A stretch of 64,000 nt of DNA, from the NCBI RefSeq assembly GCF_003443875.1, contig NZ_CP027482.1, positions 3,348,001 to 3,412,000 on the forward strand. The letters are read 5' to 3'. This DNA comes from Aeromicrobium sp. A1-2 (GTDB lineage Bacteria; Actinomycetota; Actinomycetes; Propionibacteriales; Nocardioidaceae). Under the pieces are notes generated by a model. The model made no database searches. It worked only from the letters and a program-made list of their open reading frames with translations, and was not told where the DNA came from. Of this stretch, positions 16,127 through 23,397 are shown piece after piece (the first letter of the stretch is position 1; each line of letters starts with the position of its first letter). The position numbers and the translations under genes were made by a program.

Positions 16127-16857
16127 CGGGGTGCCTCCTCGCGGTCTACCGGCGACGGGTCCCACCGATAGCCGAGGCCGTAGACCGTCACGAGCCGGCA
16201 GGGCTCGGTCGGCTCGGGCTCGACCTTGCGGCGTAGGCGCTTGACGTGGACCGTGACGGTCGAGTGGTCGCCGTACTCCCATCCCCATACCTGCTGCAGC
16301 AGATCCTCCCGGCTGAAGACCTCTCGCGGGTGGCGCAGGAAGAAGTGCAGCAGGTCGAACTCCCGAGTCGTGAGCCGCAACGGTGCGCCGTCCTGGAGGG
16401 CCTCTCGTGAAACCGGGTTGATCGCGAGGTCGCCGTCCAGGACCAGGTGCGCGACGGGCTGCGGCTCGATGATCGCGAGGCTGCGCCGGAGGACCGAGCC
16501 GACCCGAAGCGTGAGCTCCTTGGCGCTGAACGGCTTGGTCACGTAGTCGTCGGCTCCTGCCGTGAGTCCCGCGATCCGGTCGTCGGTCTCGCCCAGCGCG
16601 GTCAGCATGATGATCGGCACCGACGAGCCGTCCGTCAGCCGCAGCTCCTCGCAGATCTCGAGACCGCTGAGCCGCGGCAGCATGACGTCCAGCACGATGA
16701 GGTCGGGATCTCCGGCGCGTGCCGCGGCGAGTCCCGAGGGGCCGTCGGCCGCGACCGTGACGTCGTACGACTCCTGCTCGAGGTATCGCCGCAGAACGTC
16801 GCGCATCGCGTGGTCGTCTTCGACCACGAGGACATGGGGCCGGTCTCCGAGTGCCAT
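16123..16857 (-). CDS. OmpR-family response regulator
   Basis: A 244-residue regulator. The receiver domain has the acidic pair in VVEDDHAM, the phosphoacceptor Asp in LIVLDVMLPRLSG, Thr in IMLTALGE and Lys in DYVTKPFSAKEL. The winged-helix output domain covers about residues 140-235 (LTTREFDLLHFFLRHPREVF, HSTVTVHVKRLRRKVE, LVTVYGLGYRWDP). It is the partner of the overlapping histidine kinase. The ATG at 16855-16857 is 2 nt after the TGA of the membrane protein gene, so all three minus-strand genes form one operon. Confidence 0.93.
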   Translation of the reverse strand: MALGDRPHVLVVEDDHAMRDVLRRYLEQESYDVTVAADGPSGLAAARAGDPDLIVLDVMLPRLSGLEICEELRLTDGSSVPIIMLTALGETDDRIAGLTAGADDYVTKPFSAKELTLRVGSVLRRSLAIIEPQPVAHLVLDGDLAINPVSREALQDGAPLRLTTREFDLLHFFLRHPREVFSREDLLQQVWGWEYGDHSTVTVHVKRLRRKVEPEPTEPCRLVTVYGLGYRWDPSPVDREEAPR

Positions 16858-16859
16858 CG

Positions 16860-18149
16860 TCACCACCTCGTCAGCAGGAGCAGCTCGGCGCCGAGACCGA
16901 GCACGACCTGCGACAGCAGGAGTGGTCGGTGCCAGCGGGACGGCAGCAGGGCGGGCAGCGCCACGACCCAGATCGTGAACGGCAGGAAGATGCGCTCGGT
17001 CTCGGCCTTGCTCATGCCGGACAGGCTCGCGACCAGGATCGTCAGGACCGCAGCGGCGGCCAGCTGGGCGAGGACGTTGCGCTCGCGGAAGGCCTTCGCG
17101 GCGTACGGGAACGCGGCCCACACCACGAGCCCGACCGTGAACGTCCACGCCGCGACGTCGCCCCACACCCAGTAGGAGTAGTGCCGCTCCGACGCGATGC
17201 CGTCGTAGTAGCGCTCCCGCAGCACGGGATAGGCCTTCCACCACGAGAAGCCTGCCGCGGTGAAGATCGCCACGATCACGGCCGACCCGCCCAGCGCCCA
17301 CGGCAGTGGCCGCCACGTGCGGGCGATCAGGAGCACCGCGACCGCCAGGATGCCCAGGATCACGAGTCCGTACGAGAGGTAGACGCACAGCCCGAGGACC
17401 AGGCCGGCGCCGATCGCGGGCACGAACCGGCGGTGCACCGCGGCGATCGCGAGCAGCGCCAGGCCCCAGGCCGAGACCGCGGTGAAGACGGCATCGCCGT
17501 TGACGCCCATCCAGACCGCGCTCGGCGCCAGCACGATCCACGGCATCGCGGAGCGGGCCAGGTCGATCGAGCCGAGCGTCCGCAGCGTGACCAGGACGGC
17601 CACGATCGCGGTGCTGGCGATCGTGACGCACACGACGCCGATCCAGAACGGGTCCTGGACCCCGAGCCGGTCGAGGCCGACGAAGTACAGCAGCGCGCCC
17701 GGCGGGTGACCCGCGACGTGGACGTACCAGTTGTCCGGGGCATCGAACGGGATGCGCTCGACGAACGTGTGCATCATCGTGCTGATCGAGGTGACGTGCT
17801 GCGCGTCGTACAGATACTCCTGCCGGCGCTCGAAGACGCTTGCCAGCCCCTCCTTGCCCACCGTCATGGCGAGCGACATGATCCACAGCCACGTCGCCGC
17901 GTACGCCGTGAGCAGCACGGTGCGCCACGACGCCCGCTCGGCGATGCGCGGAAGGATGAGCCACAGGAGCAGCCCGATCGCGATGGCCGGCACGGCCTGT
18001 GCGCCGAACGTCGGGTCCCACGTGGCGTGCAGCGGCGGGAACTCGAGGTCGAAGTCGTCGTACGCGAAGACCCGTGCGGCGACGACCAGCGCTAGTCCGG
18101 CCGCAGCCCACAGCGCGGCCGAGAGTGGAGTCGCGGAGAGGCGGGGCAC
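16860..18149 (-). CDS. multi-pass membrane protein, GT-C-like glycosyltransferase candidate
   Basis: A 429-residue protein with about ten hydrophobic helices. A long loop after the first helices (YDAQHVTSISTMMHTFVERI, then APDNWYVHVAGHPPGALLYF) is in the position of the periplasmic catalytic loop of GT-C enzymes that use polyprenol-phosphate sugars. VAGHPPG is reminiscent of such loops. No exact family is recognised. It starts with GTG 18147-18149, 6 nt after a TAGGCT box (leaderless), and is the first gene of the operon with the response regulator and kinase. The nearby GT2 enzyme could supply polyprenol-linked sugar; that link is inference. Confidence 0.6.
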   Translation of the reverse strand: MPRLSATPLSAALWAAAGLALVVAARVFAYDDFDLEFPPLHATWDPTFGAQAVPAIAIGLLLWLILPRIAERASWRTVLLTAYAATWLWIMSLAMTVGKEGLASVFERRQEYLYDAQHVTSISTMMHTFVERIPFDAPDNWYVHVAGHPPGALLYFVGLDRLGVQDPFWIGVVCVTIASTAIVAVLVTLRTLGSIDLARSAMPWIVLAPSAVWMGVNGDAVFTAVSAWGLALLAIAAVHRRFVPAIGAGLVLGLCVYLSYGLVILGILAVAVLLIARTWRPLPWALGGSAVIVAIFTAAGFSWWKAYPVLRERYYDGIASERHYSYWVWGDVAAWTFTVGLVVWAAFPYAAKAFRERNVLAQLAAAAVLTILVASLSGMSKAETERIFLPFTIWVVALPALLPSRWHRPLLLSQVVLGLGAELLLLTRW

Positions 18150-18155
18150 CCGGTC

Positions 18156-18161
18156 AGCCTA
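18156..18161 (-). promoter_or_regulatory. -10 box of leaderless membrane-protein/two-component operon
   Basis: TAGGCT on the minus strand, 6 nt before the GTG start at 18149. Confidence 0.5.
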
Positions 18162-18260
18162 GAACGCATGGAACCAACGGGCTCACCAGCGCAACGCACG
18201 TCACAGGTCGGTCACAGTGTTGCGGTGGTGACCAAGCCCTGCGGGCCATAGTTTCGAACC

Positions 18261-18923
18261 ATGAGCATGAGTACTTGCGACGTGGTTATCCCGTGCCGGG
18301 ACGAGGCGGCCGCACTTCCGCTCGTGCTGGCCCACATTCCTGACGGCTGGGACGTGATCGTCGTCGACAACGGGTCGACCGACGGCACTGCCGAGGTCGC
18401 CCGCTCCCTGGGTGCCCGCGTCGTGACCGAGACCCGGCCGGGCTACGGCGCCGCCGTGCACGCCGGGATGGTTGCTGCCGAGGCCGACTACGTCGCCGTC
18501 ATGGACGGTGATGCCTCGATGCGACTGGTAGACCTCGTCCCGATGCTCGACATCGTGCGTTCCGGCGGGGCGACGATGGCCGTCGGCCGCCGCCGCCCCG
18601 TGGGTCGGGGCGTCTGGCCGTGGCACGCCCGCGCCGGCACCAAGCTGCTGGCCGCGTGGATCCGTCGGCGCAGCGCCTTCCCGATCCACGACCTGGCCCC
18701 CATGCGGGTCAGCCGCCGCGACGACCTGCTCGCGCTCGGGGTCGAGGACCGCCGCTTCGGCTACCCGCTCGAGCTCATGCTGCGCGCCGCCCGCACGGGC
18801 TGGACGGTCCGCGAGATCGACGTCGCGTACGACCGCCGGGCAGCCGGCACCAAGTCCAAGGTGTCGGGGTCCGTCAAGGGCACCGCACGTGTCGTGCACG
18901 ACTTCGCGAAGGTGCTTCGATGA
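18261..18923 (+). CDS. GT2 family glycosyltransferase
   Basis: A 220-residue GT-A fold enzyme. VVIPCRDEAAALPLVL starts the nucleotide-sugar fold. VVDNGSTDGT and the metal-binding region YVAVMDGDASM (D-x-D type) follow. It resembles the soluble catalytic domain of dolichol/polyprenol-phosphate mannosyl- or glucosyltransferases and lacks C-terminal membrane helices. It is the first gene of a five-gene operon in which every junction is a 4-nt overlap. Substrate is not determinable. The divergent gap to the membrane-protein operon is 111 nt and holds both promoters. Confidence 0.85.
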   Translation: MSMSTCDVVIPCRDEAAALPLVLAHIPDGWDVIVVDNGSTDGTAEVARSLGARVVTETRPGYGAAVHAGMVAAEADYVAVMDGDASMRLVDLVPMLDIVRSGGATMAVGRRRPVGRGVWPWHARAGTKLLAAWIRRRSAFPIHDLAPMRVSRRDDLLALGVEDRRFGYPLELMLRAARTGWTVREIDVAYDRRAAGTKSKVSGSVKGTARVVHDFAKVLR

Positions 18924-19621
18924 ACGAGCCAACGGTCCTGATCGTCGCCAAGGCGCCGGTCCCCGGACTCGCCAAGACCCGCATCGCGGCGTCGATCGGT
19001 GACGAGGCAGCGGCCGAGGTCGCCGCCGCGGCACTCCTGGACACCCTCATGACCGCAACGTCGGTCGGCTGGCCCGTCGTGGTCGCGATGACCGGTGATC
19101 TGCGCAAGGCCACGCGCGGCGACGAGATCGAGGCCGTCCTCGCGGGCACGCGGGTCGTCGAGCAGCGCGGCGAGGGTCTGGGCGAACGCCTGGCGAACGC
19201 CCACGCCGATGCCGACGCCGCCCGAGGTCTCATCCAGGTCGGCATGGACACCCCCCAGCTCAAGGTGTCGGACTACCTGGACGCCGGGCGTACGGTCGAG
19301 CTCGGCAGTCGGGTCATCGGCCCCGCCGGGGACGGTGGCTGGTGGCTGCTCGGCCTGCCCGACCCGAGCGAGGCGCATGGACTGATCGGTGTCGAGATGT
19401 CGCAGGACGACACCGGAGAGAAGACCGAGCTGGCCCTCGGCGGCGACTTCGTCCGCCTGCGGACCGTCCGTGACATGGACACGTGGGACGACGCGATCCA
19501 GATCGCCGACGAGCTCCCGATCTCGCAGCTGGCCTGGGCTGTCCGTGACGTCCAGATCCGCCTGGCGGCCGACGAGACACCCACCGACGAGGCACCGATC
19601 GAAGCAGAGGTGACGGCATGA
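18920..19621 (+). CDS. DUF2064 / TIGR04282 family protein
   Basis: A 233-residue nucleotidyltransferase-like protein. It starts VLIVAKAPVPGLAKTRIAAS, the signature of the DUF2064/TIGR04282 family. VGMDTPQL stands where relatives usually have a G-(S/T)-D-x-P motif, and AGDGGWWLLGLP corresponds to the family's GG-(Y/F)-x-L-(I/L)-G motif. In cyanobacteria members of TIGR04282 are linked to arsenosugar biosynthesis as glycosyltransferases; in actinomycetes they have no proven role. The ATG overlaps the GT2 stop, and its stop overlaps the methyltransferase start. The C-terminal 20 residues are acidic and probably unstructured. Confidence 0.8.
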   Translation: MNEPTVLIVAKAPVPGLAKTRIAASIGDEAAAEVAAAALLDTLMTATSVGWPVVVAMTGDLRKATRGDEIEAVLAGTRVVEQRGEGLGERLANAHADADAARGLIQVGMDTPQLKVSDYLDAGRTVELGSRVIGPAGDGGWWLLGLPDPSEAHGLIGVEMSQDDTGEKTELALGGDFVRLRTVRDMDTWDDAIQIADELPISQLAWAVRDVQIRLAADETPTDEAPIEAEVTA

Positions 19622-20262
19622 CCATCGCCTTCGACGCCGTGAGCGCGTACGACGAAGCCTTCTCCGGGAAGCTGACCCACGTCATCGACCACATCGGGCG
19701 TTCCCAGCCCTTCGAGGTCGACCAGTGGTCGGCCGCGCCCGACTGGGTTGACTGTGGACTGTTCATCGACCCGTGTGACGCGGCCACGATCGACGTCGGG
19801 TGCGGCCCCGGCCGGATCGTCGCCGAGCTCGCCGCCCGCAAGGTGCCGGCGATGGGCATCGACGTGTCGGCCGAGGCCGTGCGCCAGACCCGCATCCGTG
19901 GCGCGCTGGCGCTGCACCGCGACGTGTTCGCGGCGATCCCCGGCGAGGGTCGGTGGAAGTACGCCCTGCTGGCCGACGGGAACCTCGGCATCGGCGGCGA
20001 TCCCGTCCGCCTGCTGACCCGACTGCGGGATCTGCTCACGACCGACGGCCAGGTCATCGCCGAGGTCGCCGAGCACGGTGCGGGCTTCGTGCGCGAGCAC
20101 CGTCAGCTCCGGGTCGAGGGCCGCCTGTCGGCGAGCTTCGAGTGGGCTGTCGTCGGACTCGACGCGATCGAGGGAATCGCCGCCCTCGCCGGGATGCGTG
20201 TCGTTGACACGCAGACGCTCGGCGGCCGTCACACTGCGACCATGGTCCGGATCCACCCATGA
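19618..20262 (+). CDS. class I SAM-dependent methyltransferase
   Basis: A 214-residue protein with the SAM-binding glycine-rich motif IDVGCGPGRIVAEL near residue 59, the acidic post-motif MGIDVSAEAV, and a third strand YALLADGNLGIGG. The last segment contains DGNLGIGGDP instead of a D-P-P-Y nucleic-acid motif, so a small molecule is the likely acceptor. It sits between the DUF2064 gene and the molybdopterin oxidoreductase gene with 4-nt overlaps on both sides, so a joint pathway is likely. The product is unknown. Confidence 0.85.
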   Translation: MTIAFDAVSAYDEAFSGKLTHVIDHIGRSQPFEVDQWSAAPDWVDCGLFIDPCDAATIDVGCGPGRIVAELAARKVPAMGIDVSAEAVRQTRIRGALALHRDVFAAIPGEGRWKYALLADGNLGIGGDPVRLLTRLRDLLTTDGQVIAEVAEHGAGFVREHRQLRVEGRLSASFEWAVVGLDAIEGIAALAGMRVVDTQTLGGRHTATMVRIHP

Positions 20263-21431
20263 GGCTGCCCACCGTCGCGGACATCGAGCAGCGCCTCCCC
20301 AAGCCGGAGGACTTCGAGTCGCGTGCACGGGGCACCGAGCTCAGCGCCCGGGTCGGCAGGCTGCTGGGCATCGCATTCGGCATCTGCTTCCTGACCGGGA
20401 TGTGGAGCCACTTCCAGTACACGACCCCGGGCTGGGTCCCGCTCGGGCCGAACCCCACCCAGCTCTACCGATTCACCCAGGGCACCCACATACTCTCCGG
20501 CATCGCGGCGATCCCTTTGCTGCTGGTCAAGCTGTGGTCGGTGTTCCCGCGTCTGTTCAGCCTGCCGCCCAAGAAGCTCGACCGGCACCTCGTGATCGAC
20601 CTGGTGGAGAAGGCGTCGATCGGCGTCCTGGTCGCGTCCTCGTTCTTCATGCTGTTCAGCGGCCTGCTGAACATCGCCCAGTGGTATCCGTGGAACTTCA
20701 GCTTCCGCCGCACGCACGAGGCCGTCGCGTGGATCGCGATCGGCTCGCTGATCGTGCACATCGCAGTCAAGCTGCCCGTTATCCGGGAGGCGCTGGGCGC
20801 ACCGATCGACCACCGCGACCACGACCTCGACCCGGATGCGCCGACTCGTCGCAGCGTCCTCCAGGGCGCGGTTGCCGCCTCGGGGCTCGCGGTCCTGCTG
20901 ACTGCCGGCCAGACGGTGCCACTCCTGCGCAAGGTGTCGGTGTTCGCGGTCCGCGATGGTCAAGGCCCGCAGGATCTGCCGGTCAACCGCACCGCCAAGG
21001 GTGCGGGAGCCGCCACCGAGGCGGTGGATCCGCAGTTCGTGCTCGAGATCGTGGTCGGCGACCAGACGCTCTCGCTCAACCGCGACCAGCTTCTGGCGAT
21101 GCCGCAACGGACCCACCGGCTACCGATCGCCTGCGTCGAGGGCTGGAGTCGCAACGCCGAGTGGACCGGGGTCTCTCTGCGCGACGTCATCGCCCTGCTG
21201 GACGCGCCGCCCCGTTCGGCGGTCAAGATCCGGTCGATGCAGACCAAGGGTGCATTCGGTACGTCGCTGCTCCCGGCGGCGTACGTCGAGGACCACCGCA
21301 CCCTGCTGGCGCTCGAGCTCAACGGTGAGACGCTGAGCCTCGATCACGGCTACCCGTGCCGCATCATCGCGCCCAACCGCCCCGGTGTCTTCCAGACCAA
21401 ATGGGTCAAGCGGCTGGAGGTCCAGGCATGA
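20259..21431 (+). CDS. membrane-anchored molybdopterin-dependent oxidoreductase
   Basis: A 390-residue fusion. Residues 1 to about 180 form a four-helix membrane domain with histidines in QGTHILSG and RRTHEAVAW and LIVHIAVKLP, like a diheme cytochrome b561-type anchor. TRRSVLQGAVAASGLAVLL (about 198-216) looks like a twin-arginine segment and a fifth helix. The C-terminal part, from about residue 250, is a sulfite-oxidase-type molybdopterin domain with the candidate Mo-ligand Cys in LPIACVEGWSRNAEW. Electrons could pass from the Mo site outside to heme and the quinone pool. The substrate is unknown. The ATG overlaps the methyltransferase stop. Confidence 0.85.
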   Translation: MRLPTVADIEQRLPKPEDFESRARGTELSARVGRLLGIAFGICFLTGMWSHFQYTTPGWVPLGPNPTQLYRFTQGTHILSGIAAIPLLLVKLWSVFPRLFSLPPKKLDRHLVIDLVEKASIGVLVASSFFMLFSGLLNIAQWYPWNFSFRRTHEAVAWIAIGSLIVHIAVKLPVIREALGAPIDHRDHDLDPDAPTRRSVLQGAVAASGLAVLLTAGQTVPLLRKVSVFAVRDGQGPQDLPVNRTAKGAGAATEAVDPQFVLEIVVGDQTLSLNRDQLLAMPQRTHRLPIACVEGWSRNAEWTGVSLRDVIALLDAPPRSAVKIRSMQTKGAFGTSLLPAAYVEDHRTLLALELNGETLSLDHGYPCRIIAPNRPGVFQTKWVKRLEVQA

Positions 21432-21847
21432 GGGCGATCCGTGGAGCACTGCTCCTGACCGGTGTGGGCTTCGGGCTGTGGGGCCTGTGGCTGATGCGGG
21501 ACTTCACCTCCGAGCAGCTGGTCTCGATCGGCATCTGGTTCGGCGGAGCCGTTGTGCTGCACGACGCGATCCTGGCGCCGATCACGGTCGTGCTGGGTGT
21601 CATCGTCGCGCGGCACCTGCCCGGCCACTTCCGAGCCGCGACCGGCACGGCGTTCCTGATCTGGGCCACGCTGACGGTCGTCTTCATCCCGGTGCTGGGC
21701 GGCCAGGGTGGCAGCCCCGACAACGCCACGATCCTCGGTCGGCCCTATCTGCTGAGCTGGATCGTCATGACTATCGTGATCGCGGCGGTGGCGGGCGCGC
21801 TGTCATATCGCCGCAGACAGCTCGCGGCGGCCCGCGCGGTCAGCTGA
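21428..21847 (+). CDS. small membrane protein coupled to the molybdopterin oxidoreductase
   Basis: A 139-residue protein with four hydrophobic segments: ALLLTGVGFGLWGLWLM, LVSIGIWFGGAVVLHDAILA, GTAFLIWATLTVVFIPVL and LLSWIVMTIVIAAVAGALSY. Its ATG overlaps the stop of the molybdopterin gene. Family not recognised. It is likely a membrane partner of that enzyme. Its last 8 nt overlap the 3' end of the sigma-like gene on the other strand. Confidence 0.75.
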   Translation: MRAIRGALLLTGVGFGLWGLWLMRDFTSEQLVSIGIWFGGAVVLHDAILAPITVVLGVIVARHLPGHFRAATGTAFLIWATLTVVFIPVLGGQGGSPDNATILGRPYLLSWIVMTIVIAAVAGALSYRRRQLAAARAVS

Positions 21848-22385
21848 CAGCGGGCGCGCGCCCGGCCTGCAGGCTCCGCATGGCGCGGCCGAGCAGGTCG
21901 GCGACGTCTGCGGCGGGAAGCCCCAACAGCTCGGCGGCCTCGCGGTAGGTGTGCCCGCCGAACCGGCACAGGGCCAGCACGGTGCGCTGCTCGTCGGGCA
22001 GAGTGTGGAGCTCGTCGTAGATCTGGCTCGTGATCGAGCCGGGCCCGCTGGGTTCGTCCCGGTTGCGGCCCAGCCACGCCACCATGACCCCGGCGGCGAG
22101 GGTCCTCAGCTCGCCGTGGTCGGGGCGACCGTGGTCGTACGCCGTGAGGGTGTCGACGACGAGCTGCTCGGCGAGCTGCTCATCGCGCGTCAGGGTGCGG
22201 GCGACGCCCATCAGGTCGTTTCCGTGGCGGGCCAGGAGCCTGCTGACGCGGGCGTGAGGTCGGAACGACCACCGCGGAGCGCGGCGTACGGGCCGCGTCC
22301 GCGCATGGCGTCCGACGATCGAGGCCGGTGGGGGGAGCGTGCCGAGGGGAGTAGGCACGGTGGGAGCCGTCCTGGCGATCATCAT
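21840..22385 (-). CDS. ECF-sigma-like protein with region 4
   Basis: A 181-residue protein. The C-terminal 60 residues form a clear sigma-70 region 4: LHTLPDEQRTVLALCRFGG, HTYREAAELLGLPAADVADL, LGRAMRSLQAG. The N-terminal third is proline- and arginine-rich with no sigma fold. The middle part (VSRLLARHGNDLMGVARTL, VVDTLTAYDH) is only weakly like region 2, which normally binds the -10 element, so it may be a degenerate or atypical ECF factor. It is divergent from the B12-binding regulator, which recalls the LitR-LitS arrangement of streptomycetes, where a MerR/B12 photoreceptor controls an ECF sigma factor. Confidence 0.65.
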   Translation of the reverse strand: MMIARTAPTVPTPLGTLPPPASIVGRHARTRPVRRAPRWSFRPHARVSRLLARHGNDLMGVARTLTRDEQLAEQLVVDTLTAYDHGRPDHGELRTLAAGVMVAWLGRNRDEPSGPGSITSQIYDELHTLPDEQRTVLALCRFGGHTYREAAELLGLPAADVADLLGRAMRSLQAGRAPAVS

Positions 22386-22393
22386 GGTTCAAC

Positions 22394-22405
22394 TCTCGCG
22401 CGAGA
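22394..22405. promoter_or_regulatory. 12-bp palindrome in the sigma/MerR divergent gap
   Basis: TCTCGCGCGAGA is perfectly self-complementary. It lies 9 nt upstream of the sigma-like gene start, where a bound repressor would block that gene. Confidence 0.4.
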
Positions 22406-22451
22406 ATTCGTCGTGCGTAACCCGCATACTTATGCATTCGAACCCGCTCGA

Positions 22452-22485
22452 CCTGTCATGGTGTGGGCAGCACAAACTTGACAGG
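22452..22485. promoter_or_regulatory. long inverted repeat before the B12-binding regulator gene
   Basis: CCTGTCA (22452-22458) and TGACAGG (22479-22485) are perfect arms 20 nt apart, ending 6 nt before the GTG start. Candidate operator for the tetrameric B12-binding regulator. Confidence 0.4.
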
Positions 22486-22491
22486 ACTGGC

Positions 22492-23391
22492 GTGACAGAA
22501 CGAGTGCAGGGCGAGCAGCAGGCCACTGAGGGTCTGCGCATGCGTGAGGTCAGTGACCGTCTGGGCATTCCGGCACCCACGCTGCGGTCGTGGGAGCGGC
22601 GCTACGGCCTGCCCACGACAGTCCGCAGCGTCGGGGGTCACCGCAGATACACCGAGGACGCCCTCAACGAGCTCCGGCTGATGCGCGACGAGATCGCGCG
22701 GGGCAAGGGAGCCGCCAACGCTGCGCGCTCGGTCGGCCTGATGCTCGACCTCAACAATCCGGCCGGCTGGCGGGTCGACGCCCTGCTCGACGCGTTCCGG
22801 TCACGTGACGTCGGCGCCGTCGCGGCGGCGCTCGAGCTCAGCCGGGTCGGACTCGGCCTTGACCTGGCGGTCGACCACGTGCTGATGCCCGCGATGCGGC
22901 AGGTCGGCACCTGGTGGGAGACCGGCAAGTGCGACATCGTCCAGGAGCAGTTCGCGACGAGCTCGTCGCGAGCCTGGCTCGCCCGACTGATGACGCTCGA
23001 CGCGGTGACCTCCGACGAGCCGCCGGTGCTCCTGGCGTGTGGGCCGCGTGACCTGCACACCGTGGGTCTCGAGGCCATGGCCGCTTTGCTGGTGGCCCGG
23101 GGGCGTGAGTGCCGCGTGCTCGGGACGCCGACGCTGGAGCCGCAGCTGGTGGCGCACGTGCGCGAGTCCGAAGCCGCGGCCGTCGTCATCGTGTCGCACC
23201 TGCCGTCCCAGCGGCGGGAGGCGGTCAGCGCCATCAGGGCCGTCGCGGACACCGGCTGCCCGACGTTCTACGCCGGCAACGCCTTCGCGTACCGCAGCGG
23301 CCGCGAGGGTGTGCCCGGCACGTACCTCGGCGAGAGCCTCGCCCTGGCAGCAGCCCTGATCATGGAGGAGCTCGACGCCGAGCGGTCCTGA
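22492..23391 (+). CDS. MerR-type B12-binding regulator, CarH/LitR-like
   Basis: A 299-residue protein with three parts. MerR DNA-binding domain: MREVSDRLGIPAPTLRSWER, then VGGHRRYTEDAL (about residues 17-62). Four-helix bundle: about 95-165. B12-binding domain: about 178-290, with DLHTVG at 187-192, where His189 is the expected lower cobalt ligand. CarH and LitR proteins use adenosylcobalamin to sense light and release DNA on illumination. In the helix bundle the canonical W-x9-E-H is here W142-x9-E152-Gln153, so the His that caps the adenosyl group is replaced. The GTG at 22492 is chosen because upstream codons are non-conserved and it follows the inverted repeat. Confidence 0.85.
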   Translation: MTERVQGEQQATEGLRMREVSDRLGIPAPTLRSWERRYGLPTTVRSVGGHRRYTEDALNELRLMRDEIARGKGAANAARSVGLMLDLNNPAGWRVDALLDAFRSRDVGAVAAALELSRVGLGLDLAVDHVLMPAMRQVGTWWETGKCDIVQEQFATSSSRAWLARLMTLDAVTSDEPPVLLACGPRDLHTVGLEAMAALLVARGRECRVLGTPTLEPQLVAHVRESEAAAVVIVSHLPSQRREAVSAIRAVADTGCPTFYAGNAFAYRSGREGVPGTYLGESLALAAALIMEELDAERS

Positions 23392-23397
23392 CCCGGC

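Noticed and set aside
13273-21847. Arsenosugar gene cluster
   Set aside because: Only the TIGR04282 protein, a nucleoside phosphorylase and a methyltransferase fit. ArsS (radical SAM) and a recognisable ArsM with its cysteines are missing, so it is reported only as an unexplained block.
22478-22494. TTGACA at 22478-22483 as a -35 element for the B12-regulator gene
   Set aside because: It lies only 8 nt before the GTG, too close to serve as -35 for that start; the region is better read as an arm of the inverted repeat.
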